Numbered from the stretch's first letter, positions 32,424 through 40,932 are shown. The stretch: 64,000 nucleotides of DNA from Herbidospora galbida (GCF_005233835.1 NZ_SZQA01000021.1:84672-148671), one strand, 5' to 3'. A program made the numbers and translations. Notes: generated by a model not told the origin, from the letters alone.

Positions 32424-34697
32424 CTAGGAAACGGCCCCGGTTGCCCGCTTCTTGTCACGGTGGGTGACGGCGGTGAGGATGTCGTCACGGGCGATCCCGA
32501 TGCGGTTGGCGCCTTTGCCGCCACCCTCCGGAGTGCCCCACACCTGCATCGTGCGGATGCCGTACGGCTTGAGAGCGCTGGTGAGCTGACCGGTCTTCGC
32601 GCCGCCTTCGAGGTCGGCCCACGGGCCGTAGACCTCGGGCCGCAGTTCGGCCAGCCGGTCCACCACCAGCTCGTTCCACACCTTCGCCTCAGCGGGCGGG
32701 ACCACGGCCAGTACATCGGCCAGCAGATCGAACGCGGGGGCGACCTGTTCGGGGCGCTGCCCGGCGGCATGCCCGGTGAGCACCCCGGCGCCGGAGCGCA
32801 GGGCGTGCGCGCGGTCGGCGATCTTCTGGGTTGCCGGGGTGTCGAGGTAGGCGGTGCGGGTGACCTTGGGCATCGGGGTCGCGCCGACGAGGTAGCCGAT
32901 ACCGGCGTCCACCTTGGGCTGGAACACCGTGGCGCGGATTCCGTTCTTGTACGCGGAGGTGCCCAGGATCATGTCGTTCTCGATCTGGCCAGCCACCCGC
33001 AGGCAGAACCGGATGGACACGTTGGCGCTGATCCCGGTCGGCAGGCTGTCCTTGTCCGGGCGCTGGGTGGCCAGGACCAGCACCACGCCCAGCGCACGGC
33101 CGAGCTTGATGATGAACTCGGCATCATCGCCCGCCTTGTCGCCGAACTCCGGGTGCGCGAACAGGTTCTGGCACTCGTCGAAGATGGCCACCAGCGGGTG
33201 AAGACCGAGCGAGCGCATGTCGGCAATCTGCCGCGTGACCTTCTTGTCCGGGCACAAGTCCGGCGGCAGCGCCTTGAGCGCGGCGGCCCGGCGCATGACC
33301 TCTTTACGCAGCAGCGCCAGGGAATCGGCGGCGTAGCCGATCGCCTCATCTTCGATCCCGGACACGTACCGGTGGCAGTTCTGCTCATGCGGGTCCAGGT
33401 CGCCGGTGCCCTTGAGCTCATGAATCCACAGCTCAACACTCGGGTCCAGCGCCGCACCGGAGGCCAGCACCCGAACCGAGGCGGTCTTACCCTGACCGGG
33501 CTGGGAACCGATCAGGTGGTTGTGCTCGATGACCGGCACGGTCACGGCCCGTCCACGTGGGTCGGACCCGAACGGGATGCCCTTGAACACATCGTGGCTA
33601 CCCGCCTTGACCAGCGGCGATTTCACGACCGTCTTGGACAGGTCCTTGTCCCCGACCCACAGGATCAGACGCCCCTCGTGGATCGCGCTGTCGCCCTCGG
33701 GCCAGATGCAGCCCAGCGGCCGGCGCAGCGCTGAGGCCATCCGGTCGCGCTTGTCCATCACGTCGGCCACGGTCACGCCGTACGGGAGATCGATGTCAGC
33801 CCGCCAGCCGGGGCCATCCCGGGTGATCGGGGCCACAAACCGGATGGCGTCCTTGGGGTTCTTGGTCATGGCCTGGTTGATGCCGGCGATGCCCAGCACG
33901 GTCAGCGACCGGATCACGATGTCGCTGGTCAGCTTCTCCACTGCCGACGGCACCACGGCGCGTTCGATCAGGGGCCGGTCGGCGGGCTTGCCGATGATGC
34001 CCAGCACCGCGACGACCACGGCCAGCGCCGCCAACTGGAGCGCGGTGGGCTGGTTGGCGACGATGAGGGCCAGGATCAGCAGCGTCAGCACGGTCAGCCC
34101 GGCAATCCACACGCGCAGCCGCACCCGGGCGTCACGCTGCCGGGACAGTTTCAGGTACGCCTCGGGGTCGGCCTTCTGCACGGTGGCCATCCGCACGGGG
34201 TGGCCTTCCAGGTCGAAGGTCCATCGGATGAACCCGCCGGTCAGCCGGACGAGTCCGCGCGGCGCGCGGACGGCCATCCGGCCGGCGTACAGCGGGGTTC
34301 GGGTGAGCTGGTAGCCGGAGACGTGCAGGTAGTGCCGACCGGCCCAGGCCAGCGTGTCGACGGCCTCGGTGCGCGAGCGCAGCCACGTCGGGACGATCGG
34401 CTGACGGGTCCGCGCCTTGGCCTCCAGGTCGGTCCGCCAGTCCGGCAGGTCGTGCCCCGGCTGGTCGACCATCACCTGACCTTCCAGGACCGGCGTGACG
34501 TCGGCGCCCATGGTGGCCTCGGTGAGAAGAACGTTGGTGGCGCGGCTCTTGCCGGTCGCCTCGGGGCTGTCGTCGGTCGAGCGGCCGGCGCGGGCGCTAG
34601 TGATGGGGACGACCTCAGCGCCGGTCGGTTCGTCCGGGCGGTTCGAACCGATCTCTGGCGTGGGCGGTTCTACGGGGGTGGGCTGGTCGTGCCTCAT
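32424..34697 (-). CDS. FtsK/SpoIIIE-type conjugal DNA translocase (TraB/TraSA-like)
   Basis: 757 aa. A charged N-terminal region precedes two membrane helices near residues 195-240, then the motor domain with Walker A GSQPGQGKTASV near 397-408 and Walker B VAIFDEC near 504, and the LATQRPD motif. This is the single transfer protein of AICEs, which moves double-stranded DNA between mycelia. A C-terminal winged-helix-like region could read short DNA repeats. ATG at 34697 follows GAGGTGA and overlaps the small gene upstream as ATGA. Confidence 0.93.
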   Translation of the reverse strand: MRHDQPTPVEPPTPEIGSNRPDEPTGAEVVPITSARAGRSTDDSPEATGKSRATNVLLTEATMGADVTPVLEGQVMVDQPGHDLPDWRTDLEAKARTRQPIVPTWLRSRTEAVDTLAWAGRHYLHVSGYQLTRTPLYAGRMAVRAPRGLVRLTGGFIRWTFDLEGHPVRMATVQKADPEAYLKLSRQRDARVRLRVWIAGLTVLTLLILALIVANQPTALQLAALAVVVAVLGIIGKPADRPLIERAVVPSAVEKLTSDIVIRSLTVLGIAGINQAMTKNPKDAIRFVAPITRDGPGWRADIDLPYGVTVADVMDKRDRMASALRRPLGCIWPEGDSAIHEGRLILWVGDKDLSKTVVKSPLVKAGSHDVFKGIPFGSDPRGRAVTVPVIEHNHLIGSQPGQGKTASVRVLASGAALDPSVELWIHELKGTGDLDPHEQNCHRYVSGIEDEAIGYAADSLALLRKEVMRRAAALKALPPDLCPDKKVTRQIADMRSLGLHPLVAIFDECQNLFAHPEFGDKAGDDAEFIIKLGRALGVVLVLATQRPDKDSLPTGISANVSIRFCLRVAGQIENDMILGTSAYKNGIRATVFQPKVDAGIGYLVGATPMPKVTRTAYLDTPATQKIADRAHALRSGAGVLTGHAAGQRPEQVAPAFDLLADVLAVVPPAEAKVWNELVVDRLAELRPEVYGPWADLEGGAKTGQLTSALKPYGIRTMQVWGTPEGGGKGANRIGIARDDILTAVTHRDKKRATGAVS

Positions 34698-34834
34698 GAT
34701 GGGGTCACCTCGTGCTCGTTGGAAGGTCCGGGGTTGCAGGGCACGGCCGGTGTCTTGGCGGATTCGGCCGTGCCCCAAGTGCCGCCCGTGGCGGCCTTAC
34801 GAATGGGACGGATCAGGGCGGCGGGCAGCGTCAC
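34694..34834 (-). CDS. 46-aa AICE small protein, translationally coupled
   Basis: A short frame begins with GTG at 34834, overlapping the upstream stop as GTGA, and ends overlapping the translocase ATG as ATGA. This double coupling supports it as a real gene. The product begins VTLPAALIRPIRKAATGG and is otherwise rich in Pro, Glu and Ser. No domain is recognised. Confidence 0.5.
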   Translation of the reverse strand: MTLPAALIRPIRKAATGGTWGTAESAKTPAVPCNPGPSNEHEVTPS

Positions 34835-35064
34835 GACGGGATCTCGGTGTCCCGCTGACGGTGGCCGGCGCACCGGGGGTTCGGGGCGGGGCAGCCGTAC
34901 TCGTGCAGTTCGCCGCAGTGGTCGCACCGGTAGAACCGGGCGGTGTGCTCGTTGACGGTGTCGCGGACGTAGTGGCGGTCGTTGAAGCCGCGAACGGCGA
35001 TCCAGCCGACGAAGCTGACGCAGGCGGCAGCGCTGCCGACGATGGCAACCATGGGATCGAACAT
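34831..35064 (-). CDS. Small membrane protein with zinc-ribbon
   Basis: 77 aa. An N-terminal helix (VAIVGSAAACVSFVGWIAV) is followed by YRCDHCGELHEYGCP and NPRCAGH, which supply Cys/His zinc ligands. AAGGAGG precedes the ATG. It lies between Spd-like and translocase genes; a helper role in spreading is plausible but unproved. Confidence 0.65.
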   Translation of the reverse strand: MFDPMVAIVGSAAACVSFVGWIAVRGFNDRHYVRDTVNEHTARFYRCDHCGELHEYGCPAPNPRCAGHRQRDTEIPS

Positions 35065-35076
35065 GGCAGGTCCTCC

Positions 35077-36087
35077 TTACAGGTTGGGGTCGGTGAGCGC
35101 GTCGCGCAGAGCGCGGGCGGTGTCCATGCCGCAGGACAGAGCACGCTGAATCTGGCGGGCACTGGGATGACGGGGAAGCTCGCCCTCGGCGGTGAGGGCC
35201 TGCACACGGGCGATGAGTTCCGGGCTCGCCCTGTACGTAAGGCCAGTAAGGGGGCCGTTCCGCTGGTCCTCCGGGGTGAAGTCGAGGGCGGCGAAGGCGG
35301 CCAGGATGATCGGCAGCGCCATCACCAAGGCCACGGCCACGATGGGGCCGATCAGGTGCAGCACCAGACGCGGGAACGAGAACGAGTCGGCGACACCGGG
35401 CAGGTAGGGGAAGGCGTTCATCCCCAAGGTCAGCGCCAGGAACAGCCACTCGATCCGGACAAGGATCGTGGAGCGGATGGGCTGGCCGAGGGTGGCCATG
35501 TAGGCACGGGCGCCGACGACGACCAACAGCGTGATCGACATGAACGGCTCGACGAACCAGGCGAACAGCCACCCGGGCGACCAAGCGTCGGCGCCGTCCG
35601 CCGCGAAGTGCTGCACACCGGCGGTGGACCAGGCCAGCGCCAGCGCCAGCCCCACCATCGCGCCAGCCACCAGCAGGCGCCGCATCCGCGCGGCCGACCA
35701 CGCGCGCATCGCCGGGTCCTGCGCGAGCGCGTGCAACCGGGCCGCCTCGTGCGCCGCGCGCTGCCGGCGGCGAACCTTGGGACTGTCGAGCTGTAGCGGG
35801 GTGTCGTCGGCCTGGAGGTCGGCCAGCAGGCGGGCTTCGGCGACCTGTTCCCGCAGGCGTTTCACCCGGCGGGTCCGTCCCTTCTCGACCTCACCGGCGG
35901 GGGCAGGAGCCGGCGAGGCCGCAGGCGGGGTTACCGGCTCGTCGAGCGGGATGACTGGCCGGGGCAGATGGGCGATGGTGGCCAGGTCAGCGCGGGGGGC
36001 GCGGTCGACGATGCCGACGTAGTCCGGGAGGTCGGGGCCGTCGTCGTCGGCCGGGTCGGAGAACGGGATGGTCAGCGGGGTCGTCAC
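35077..36087 (-). CDS. Spd-like/DUF2637-type plasmid spread membrane protein
   Basis: 336 aa. A disordered Pro/Ala N-terminal half with a basic coiled segment (residues about 70-125) precedes four hydrophobic segments (LLVAGAMVGLALALAW, PFMSITLLVVVGARAYM, LFLALTLGMNAF, LIGPIVAVALVMALPIILAAFAAL). The C-terminus HPSARQIQRALSCGMDTARALRDAL looks like an HTH-type DNA-binding tail. This is the layout of Streptomyces Spd/DUF2637 proteins for intramycelial spread. GTG at 36087 follows AAGGAG. Confidence 0.78.
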   Translation of the reverse strand: MTTPLTIPFSDPADDDGPDLPDYVGIVDRAPRADLATIAHLPRPVIPLDEPVTPPAASPAPAPAGEVEKGRTRRVKRLREQVAEARLLADLQADDTPLQLDSPKVRRRQRAAHEAARLHALAQDPAMRAWSAARMRRLLVAGAMVGLALALAWSTAGVQHFAADGADAWSPGWLFAWFVEPFMSITLLVVVGARAYMATLGQPIRSTILVRIEWLFLALTLGMNAFPYLPGVADSFSFPRLVLHLIGPIVAVALVMALPIILAAFAALDFTPEDQRNGPLTGLTYRASPELIARVQALTAEGELPRHPSARQIQRALSCGMDTARALRDALTDPNL

Positions 36088-36118
36088 GGGGACTCCTTGG
36101 CAGGTATGGGGCGGGTGG

Positions 36119-36520
36119 TCAGGCGGCCATCGGCTCGACTGCCTCGGGGCCGTAAGCGCAGATCAGGCAGATACCGAGGTGGCGCGGCAGGACGTAGCCG
36201 GCGTCCTTGCGGCAGTCCGGGCAGGTGCGGCGGGCGGCGTTGGCCTTGGCGAGCGCGGCCAACTGGCGCGGGGTGGCGGGGCGCTTGGGAAGCGCGAACC
36301 GCACGTCGTAGAGGAAGGCGACGCGGATGCCGCCGGGGGCGTTGTAGCGGCGGGAACGCCACATCACCTGTGCGACCACCTGCTGACCGCCGGGGCGCAG
36401 CCCGCGTTCGGCCAACTGGCGCCGGGTCAGCAGGTCGGTGGGGGCGAACCGCCACGGGTAGGTGGGGATGTCGTGGCGGGCGGCGGTGGGGTCGTAGAAC
36501 GCGGCGCGGATGCGGCTCAT
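36119..36520 (-). CDS. AICE conserved protein (RRQ-motif, zinc-ribbon-like)
   Basis: 133 aa from ATG 36520, which overlaps the upstream stop as ATGA. LTRRQLAERGLRPGGQ is a motif found in many Streptomyces plasmid proteins, and CPDCRKDAGYV with CLICAYG forms two CxxC knuckles. It probably binds zinc; function unknown. Confidence 0.7.
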   Translation of the reverse strand: MSRIRAAFYDPTAARHDIPTYPWRFAPTDLLTRRQLAERGLRPGGQQVVAQVMWRSRRYNAPGGIRVAFLYDVRFALPKRPATPRQLAALAKANAARRTCPDCRKDAGYVLPRHLGICLICAYGPEAVEPMAA

Positions 36521-37107
36521 GCGCGGGTACCGCCCTTCCGCAGTCGGGGAAGACCGGCGTACACGCACATCTGGACCGCCAGGACCGTGATGATGACCAA
36601 CTCGGCCAGCGACGCGACGATGACTAACGGAGATGGCTGCCCGGCAATCCAGACCACGATCAGGCCGGTCAGGGAGGGCAGGTAGAACGCCAGCAGGTTG
36701 ACCGCGAGCTGGAACCACTTGCGGGAACGGCGTCGGGTGTCTCGGCTGTGGTCGTGCTCCCAGCCGAACAGGCCGGTGTCGGCGCCGTCGAGGTCGGCGG
36801 CGGCGGTCAGGCGCGGGGTGAGGTCCTCGCGGATGTACCGGCCGATCATCGTGACCATGTGGTCGGCGCACAGGTGCGTCCAGCCGAGCACGACGCCCGT
36901 GATCGGCAGCACGAGCAGCAGGTACAGGCGGCCGGCGGACGCGGTCACGGCCGCGACGGCGGCGATCGAGGTCAGTTGGGCGTACAGCAGGTTGTCGCGG
37001 AAGCCGATGCGCGAGATCTGTTCGGCCTTGAGCCGGTCGTACTCGGCCGCGTGCAGCGTGATCGCGTGCCCGGCGCGGGTGGTGGCGGCGGTGTCGGTGT
37101 CGCTCAC
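36517..37107 (-). CDS. Multi-pass membrane protein of the transfer operon
   Basis: 196 aa with four hydrophobic segments in two pairs (LTSIAAVAAVTASAG, LYLLLVLPITGVVLGW; LAVNLLAFYLPSLTGLIVVWI, PLVIVASLAELVIITVLAVQM) and a cytoplasmic stretch DHMVTMIGRYIREDLTPRL between them. GTG at 37107 follows GGAGTGAG. It resembles SLATT-like membrane proteins in layout, but its place in the transfer operon suggests a spread function. Confidence 0.65.
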   Translation of the reverse strand: MSDTDTAATTRAGHAITLHAAEYDRLKAEQISRIGFRDNLLYAQLTSIAAVAAVTASAGRLYLLLVLPITGVVLGWTHLCADHMVTMIGRYIREDLTPRLTAAADLDGADTGLFGWEHDHSRDTRRRSRKWFQLAVNLLAFYLPSLTGLIVVWIAGQPSPLVIVASLAELVIITVLAVQMCVYAGLPRLRKGGTRA

Positions 37108-37127
37108 TTGCTCACTCCGAAGGGGTG

Positions 37128-37259
37128 TCAGCCGCAGGTGCGGCAGGTGGTCGAGGTCAGGAAGTTCACGGCGCCGCAGCTACACACCCAGGTCGAGGCG
37201 GTACCGGGCGGCAGCCACGGGCCACGACGGAACCGGCGGCGGAATCGGATGTAATTCAC
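37128..37259 (-). CDS. 43-aa zinc-finger protein (RanBP2-like), coupled to the WhiB gene
   Basis: Very short gene read from GTG 37259, which overlaps the WhiB stop as GTGA. A basic N-terminus (RFRRRFRRGPW) is followed by WVCSCGAVNFLTSTTCRTCG, the W-x-C-x-C-x3-N-x6-C-x2-C arrangement of RanBP2-type zinc fingers. The coupling and intact zinc motif support it as real. Binding to RNA or DNA is possible; not shown. Confidence 0.6.
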   Translation of the reverse strand: MNYIRFRRRFRRGPWLPPGTASTWVCSCGAVNFLTSTTCRTCG

Positions 37260-37807
37260 GACGCCAGCGCCGGGCGGGCCAAGGCGGCTAGTTCGTCGGC
37301 GGTGTAACCGGCCCAGACGCCATCAGCGGGCGCGGAGGCCAGGGCGTAGGGCAGGCACAACGCCCGGACGGGGCACGTCTCACACACCTGCCGGGCCACC
37401 GCCACCCGAGCCGACTCCTGTTCAGGAGACTCGGGAGCGTCGGGGCCGGTGTGCAGCTCGGGGTCATAGGCACACTCGGCGGCCTGGCCCAGCGCGCAAG
37501 GCTCCGGGCCGGCGGCCAACGTCGCCGGGTGGGAAGCGGTGAACACGGCGCCGTATGTCCACGCGGCGCCACGCGCGGTCGCGGTCAACCGGGCCAGGTC
37601 GTCACCGGTGGCGCAGACCTTGACCGGACGACCGCCATAGCGCTCGACGGTCGCCCAACCGGCGTCGCCAGCCGACGGGACCAGCCGGCGAAGCTCCGGG
37701 GTAAGGGGTTCGACAATCACCACATGCTCGGGGGCCTGAGCACTGACACGGAGGGAACGCGCAGCCCGAAGCGGGCGCACGTCGCTGGAACGGAGGGGAT
37801 TTGCCAT
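37256..37807 (-). CDS. WhiB family iron-sulfur regulator
   Basis: 183 aa, first gene of the leftward transfer operon. A non-conserved N-terminal half of about 100 residues is followed by the WhiB core: first Cys in EPCALGQAAEC, then VCETCPVRALCLPYAL and the DGVWAGYT turn. The four cysteines can hold a 4Fe-4S cluster. AGGAG precedes the ATG. WhiB proteins bind the sigma factor; here it may link element transfer to redox state or development. Confidence 0.88.
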   Translation of the reverse strand: MANPLRSSDVRPLRAARSLRVSAQAPEHVVIVEPLTPELRRLVPSAGDAGWATVERYGGRPVKVCATGDDLARLTATARGAAWTYGAVFTASHPATLAAGPEPCALGQAAECAYDPELHTGPDAPESPEQESARVAVARQVCETCPVRALCLPYALASAPADGVWAGYTADELAALARPALAS

Positions 37808-38073
37808 GATGGCGACTACTCCTGACTGCTGATGAGCGGAAGGGAAGTCAGCCGGGGCGGCTTCGAGTCTTGGCGGAAACGGGCCGCCCCGGTCTGGCGT
37901 AGGTCTGGGTGATACGCACAGGTCAGGGCGTATGCAGGGCCGCCTTTCTTGGGAGGCGGTAGCCCTTTCGTCGTCGCTATTGAGTTCTCAAACGATCAGG
38001 TGCGACAGCCCGTCGGCGCGCGGCTTGGCCGCCTTCCTAGGTCTTCCGGCTGCGCACTCTCCTCTAGCCATCT

Positions 38074-38089
38074 ACTCGTCTAGAGGAGT
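38074..38089. promoter_or_regulatory. GntR/KorSA-type operator 1
   Basis: ACTCGTCTAGAGGAGT, an interrupted palindrome of ACTC-TCTAGA-GAGT. Identical to operator 2 at a centre distance of 35 bp. Confidence 0.8.
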
Positions 38090-38108
38090 TGCTCTATATG
38101 TATCTCAG

Positions 38109-38124
38109 ACTCGTCTAGAGGAGT
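38109..38124. promoter_or_regulatory. GntR/KorSA-type operator 2
   Basis: Second exact copy of ACTCGTCTAGAGGAGT, 7 bp from the GntR stop. The two sites flank the presumed -10 region of the transfer operon, so bound repressor would close it. Confidence 0.8.
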
Positions 38125-38130
38125 CAATCC

Positions 38131-38916
38131 CTACCTGGCAGGAAGTTGATATGAGAGGACGTAAGCGTCGCTCGACATCACGGTGTCGCAGACCTCGACG
38201 GCCTGCCCGTCGTCCGCGTAGGCCGTACGGATGAGGTGGAAGACCGGAATGCCAGGTGCAAGCTTGAGTGCCTTGACCTCGTCCCGAAGCGGCATCCGCG
38301 AACGGATCTCCTCGTCAAAATGATCGAGTCGATACCCCAACTCTTCGAGGCGTGCATAGATGCCGCCGGGTCCGCTGTTGGGATGGGTGATCTGAGTACC
38401 TTGCGCGATGTGGGAGGGAATGTAGGAGATCGCAGTCTCAACAGGGTGTCCATTGATCAGATAGCGCCGGGATCTTACGACCACGCTTTGTCCTGCCGGC
38501 AAACCGAGACGCTTTGCTACGTCGGGGGACGCTTCCTGTTCGCTGATCTGGATGGAGTCGACGGAAGGCTTCCCTCCGGACTCTTCCGTCTCAGCGATGA
38601 AGGCCGCTTTCCCCTGCTCGCGGTGGCGTCGGGCGAACCTGTCGGACGCCAAGCATCGAACCTGTGGCCGGGAGCGGACGAAGACCCCCTTGCCATGTTC
38701 GGCGACCGTCAAGCCCTCACTCTGGAGGAGCTGTAGTGCGTTGCGGATGGTCATGCGGGCAACGCCGTAGTGCGTCATGAGCTGGCTCTCGGAGGGCACT
38801 TTAGAACCCGGAGGGAGTGCAGAGCCGTTCATGGCTTCCCGGAGATGGTCGGCGATCTGCTTGAAGACCGGCCGGTCGGATGTTGGGTCGAGACCAGGAA
38901 GCGCGAAATCCGCCAT
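38131..38916 (-). CDS. GntR/HutC family repressor (KorSA-like, UTRA domain)
   Basis: 261 aa. An N-terminal winged HTH (VFKQIADHLREAMNGSALPPGSKVPSE, MTIRNALQLLQSEGL) is followed by a UTRA ligand domain. In pSAM2 the homologous KorSA represses pra and blocks replication and transfer (known). GAGGAG precedes the ATG. It is divergent from the NUDIX gene and sits just before two perfect operators controlling the transfer operon. Confidence 0.9.
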   Translation of the reverse strand: MADFALPGLDPTSDRPVFKQIADHLREAMNGSALPPGSKVPSESQLMTHYGVARMTIRNALQLLQSEGLTVAEHGKGVFVRSRPQVRCLASDRFARRHREQGKAAFIAETEESGGKPSVDSIQISEQEASPDVAKRLGLPAGQSVVVRSRRYLINGHPVETAISYIPSHIAQGTQITHPNSGPGGIYARLEELGYRLDHFDEEIRSRMPLRDEVKALKLAPGIPVFHLIRTAYADDGQAVEVCDTVMSSDAYVLSYQLPAR

Positions 38917-38933
38917 GCCCCACTCCTCTACTC

Positions 38934-38947
38934 GTACATACGTGTAC
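38934..38947. promoter_or_regulatory. Palindrome in the GntR/NUDIX divergent promoter
   Basis: GTACA-TACG-TGTAC is a perfect inverted repeat in the 74-bp space between the GntR and NUDIX starts, with ACTC (38921) and GAGT (38954) partial half-sites around it. A probable autoregulatory site. Confidence 0.5.
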
Positions 38948-38990
38948 TACCGTGAGTCTAGCTGTGTCGATGAAGCGCCGGAGGGCGAGC

Positions 38991-39434
38991 ATGAACCACG
39001 ACAATCGTCACTCAGTGAGCGTTGCCGGCGTCGTAATCGATTCCGACGGGCGTGCTCTCTTGATCCAGCGGCGCGATAACGGCCATTGGGAAGCGCCGGG
39101 CGGGATATTGGAGCGCGACGAAGACATCACGACCGGTCTCCGTCGCGAGGTGCGTGAAGAGACAGGGCTGGAAGTCGAAGCGGAGGCTTTGACCGGTGTT
39201 TACAAGCACATGACTAGAGGAATCATTGCACTTGTTTTTCGCTGTCGCGCGATCTCGGGGACGCTGACCGAAAATGACGAGTCTCGGGCGTTCCGGTGGG
39301 TGACTGCCGACGAGGTTACATCGGTCGCGTCCGAAGCATTCGCGATCCGAGTACTTGATGCCATGAGAGACAGGGACCGGCCAGCCATTCGGCAACACGA
39401 CGGGGTCCATCTGATCGGGTCCGCCCCGATATAG
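38991..39434 (+). CDS. NUDIX hydrolase of the AICE control region
   Basis: 147 aa. The NUDIX box is complete: GGILERDEDITTGLRREV followed by REETGLEV. ATG at 38991 follows GGAGGG by five bases and gives a compact protein; an upstream start would run through the promoter. NUDIX genes are a conserved part of AICEs next to korSA and pra, with unclear substrate. Confidence 0.9.
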   Translation: MNHDNRHSVSVAGVVIDSDGRALLIQRRDNGHWEAPGGILERDEDITTGLRREVREETGLEVEAEALTGVYKHMTRGIIALVFRCRAISGTLTENDESRAFRWVTADEVTSVASEAFAIRVLDAMRDRDRPAIRQHDGVHLIGSAPI

Positions 39435-39451
39435 GAGGTTTTTGACCTTCT

Positions 39452-40021
39452 CTAGGAAATGAATCGGCGAATGAGTGAAAATGTTGTCAAAATCAAGAAG
39501 AGTAATAATGAAATGCGAAATAATCGCACCCCGCGCCTAAGGTGGCGATGCTTGCGTTTGTGTTGATTGATTGCTGTCCATAGCTCACTTACGGCAAAAC
39601 CCAATTTATCCTGCAGATTTGCTTCCGTTAGCCTTGTGGAGAAGTCGGAAAATGTGGAAACTTCTTTTAGCGTATCTCCCCAATTGAATGCGAATCGGGA
39701 GGGAATGGCGCTCGGCGTGACGCTTCTGCTTGTCTTTTGTGCTGCTATGGCGCTCACGCAGTCCCAAATAGAGGCGAGGATGGCCGATATCGTCGCAAAG
39801 AAGAATCCAATAAAAGCGATAGAAAGCCATGATGGCTCGTTTGGGCGAGCGTTTCCGTATACGGTAAGTAAGAGCGCGGTACCTGTCAGAAGGAAGGTGT
39901 TGGCGCTTACTAGCAGTGTGGCGCGTGAAGCCGTAGATGAGCGCAGTAGGTCATAGCGGTTAATCATCCACATGACAAGTTCAAGAGATTCGAGCTCTGA
40001 GGCGCTGGTATGTTTTTGCAT
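39452..40021 (-). CDS. Multi-pass membrane protein, Pycsar/SLATT-effector-like layout
   Basis: 189 aa from ATG 40021 (an extension to 40141 is open but lacks a ribosome-binding site). Two helices (ATLLVSANTFLLTGTALLL, LSIAFIGFFFATISAILAS), a central soluble stretch and a C-terminal SELWTAINQHKRKHRHLRR run into a third helix. This order resembles DUF5706/Pycsar and SLATT membrane effectors, though similarity is by pattern only. Base composition is clearly more AT-rich than the rest of the element. It is divergent from the TIR gene, suggesting a defence pair. Confidence 0.6.
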   Translation of the reverse strand: MQKHTSASELESLELVMWMINRYDLLRSSTASRATLLVSANTFLLTGTALLLTVYGNARPNEPSWLSIAFIGFFFATISAILASIWDCVSAIAAQKTSRSVTPSAIPSRFAFNWGDTLKEVSTFSDFSTRLTEANLQDKLGFAVSELWTAINQHKRKHRHLRRGVRLFRISLLLFLILTTFSLIRRFIS

Positions 40022-40236
40022 CGCACTAAATCTTCTTTTTGGGCCGTCCTTTTCCCGTATGAAGAGACGACCGAAAGGTAGGATTGCGAAGAGTGACTCT
40101 CGGGGCACGCTGCTCCTAGGGAAAGCGATACCGTACGCCAACCTGGCTAGCGTATGGGTCTGTCCCGTAGGATTACAATAGTTAGCGCTTGCATCGCTTT
40201 GTAAGCGGTGTGGGGCACCTGTACTAGGGGATACTT

Positions 40237-40731
40237 ATGCCCTATATTTTCTTAAACTACCGAACCCAATCTGACGCGTACGCTGCAGCTCTTCTCGATG
40301 AGCTTCTCATTCGCCGCTTTGGCGCTGACGCAATATTTCGCGCTAGTAGATCTATAAGGCCGGGAGTAGATTATCGTCAGGCAATACTATCTGCGATAAA
40401 AGAAAGCCGGGTGATTCTGGCTGTCGTGGGTCAAGGCTGGGATGCTGTAATTCGCGAGGAGGATAGGCGGGGGGAGGCAGGAAATTCCTGGGCCCGCATG
40501 GAACTGGCTGAAGCGATACGTGATGGAACGGTTATTATTCCGATTCTCCTCGCTGGCGCACCTTCTCTCGTCAAGATGGATCTTCCTGATGATTTACGCG
40601 GTTTGGCTCACTATCAATACCTGCGTTTCGACTACAGGAATATCAGTCAAGATTTCTTCCGTATCTCAGAGGAGTTAGTGCATTTGCTTTCAACGTGGAA
40701 TATTGCTGTTGGCAATGAAAGTGGCCCCTGA
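40237..40731 (+). CDS. TIR-domain protein
   Basis: 164 aa and almost only a TIR domain. YIFLNYRTQSDAYAAALLDEL is box 1, SIRPGVDYRQAILSAIKESRV the second element, LAVVGQGWD the third strand, and NSWARMELAEAI carries the putative NADase glutamate E89 after W85. There is no transmembrane or sensor domain. AT-rich DNA. Bacterial TIR proteins hydrolyse NAD or make cyclic-ADP-ribose signals in antiphage systems (known). The partner could be the divergent membrane protein; this is inference. Confidence 0.85.
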   Translation: MPYIFLNYRTQSDAYAAALLDELLIRRFGADAIFRASRSIRPGVDYRQAILSAIKESRVILAVVGQGWDAVIREEDRRGEAGNSWARMELAEAIRDGTVIIPILLAGAPSLVKMDLPDDLRGLAHYQYLRFDYRNISQDFFRISEELVHLLSTWNIAVGNESGP

Positions 40732-40932
40732 ATGGTCGCCTCAACCAGTGGATGAACTTTTAGCGGAATCCTCGACCTTCAGATGGTTTAGCAGTCGGAG
40801 GATGCGGACGCCATGTAGCGAACCGAGATCCTTCCCACAGTGGGCCAGCTGTGGGCCGGTTTCGATGTGCAAGTGATTACTAAGGGTATGTATGCAGGCC
40901 AAGGCCTGTTGGAGAGGAGAACGTGCACCCCT

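Larger units (their letters stand above)
37808..38130. promoter_or_regulatory. Control region of the transfer operon
   Basis: 323 bp between the WhiB start and the GntR stop with no gene. It contains two 16-bp GntR operators (38074, 38109) around an AT-rich core with CATATA on the minus strand, which is the likely promoter, and then a roughly 265-bp leader before the WhiB gene with no recognised structure. Confidence 0.7.

Noticed and set aside
36517..37107. Defence role for the SLATT-like membrane protein in the transfer operon
   Set aside because: It is coupled to transfer genes on both sides and has no nucleotidyltransferase or sensor partner, so a spread function is more likely.
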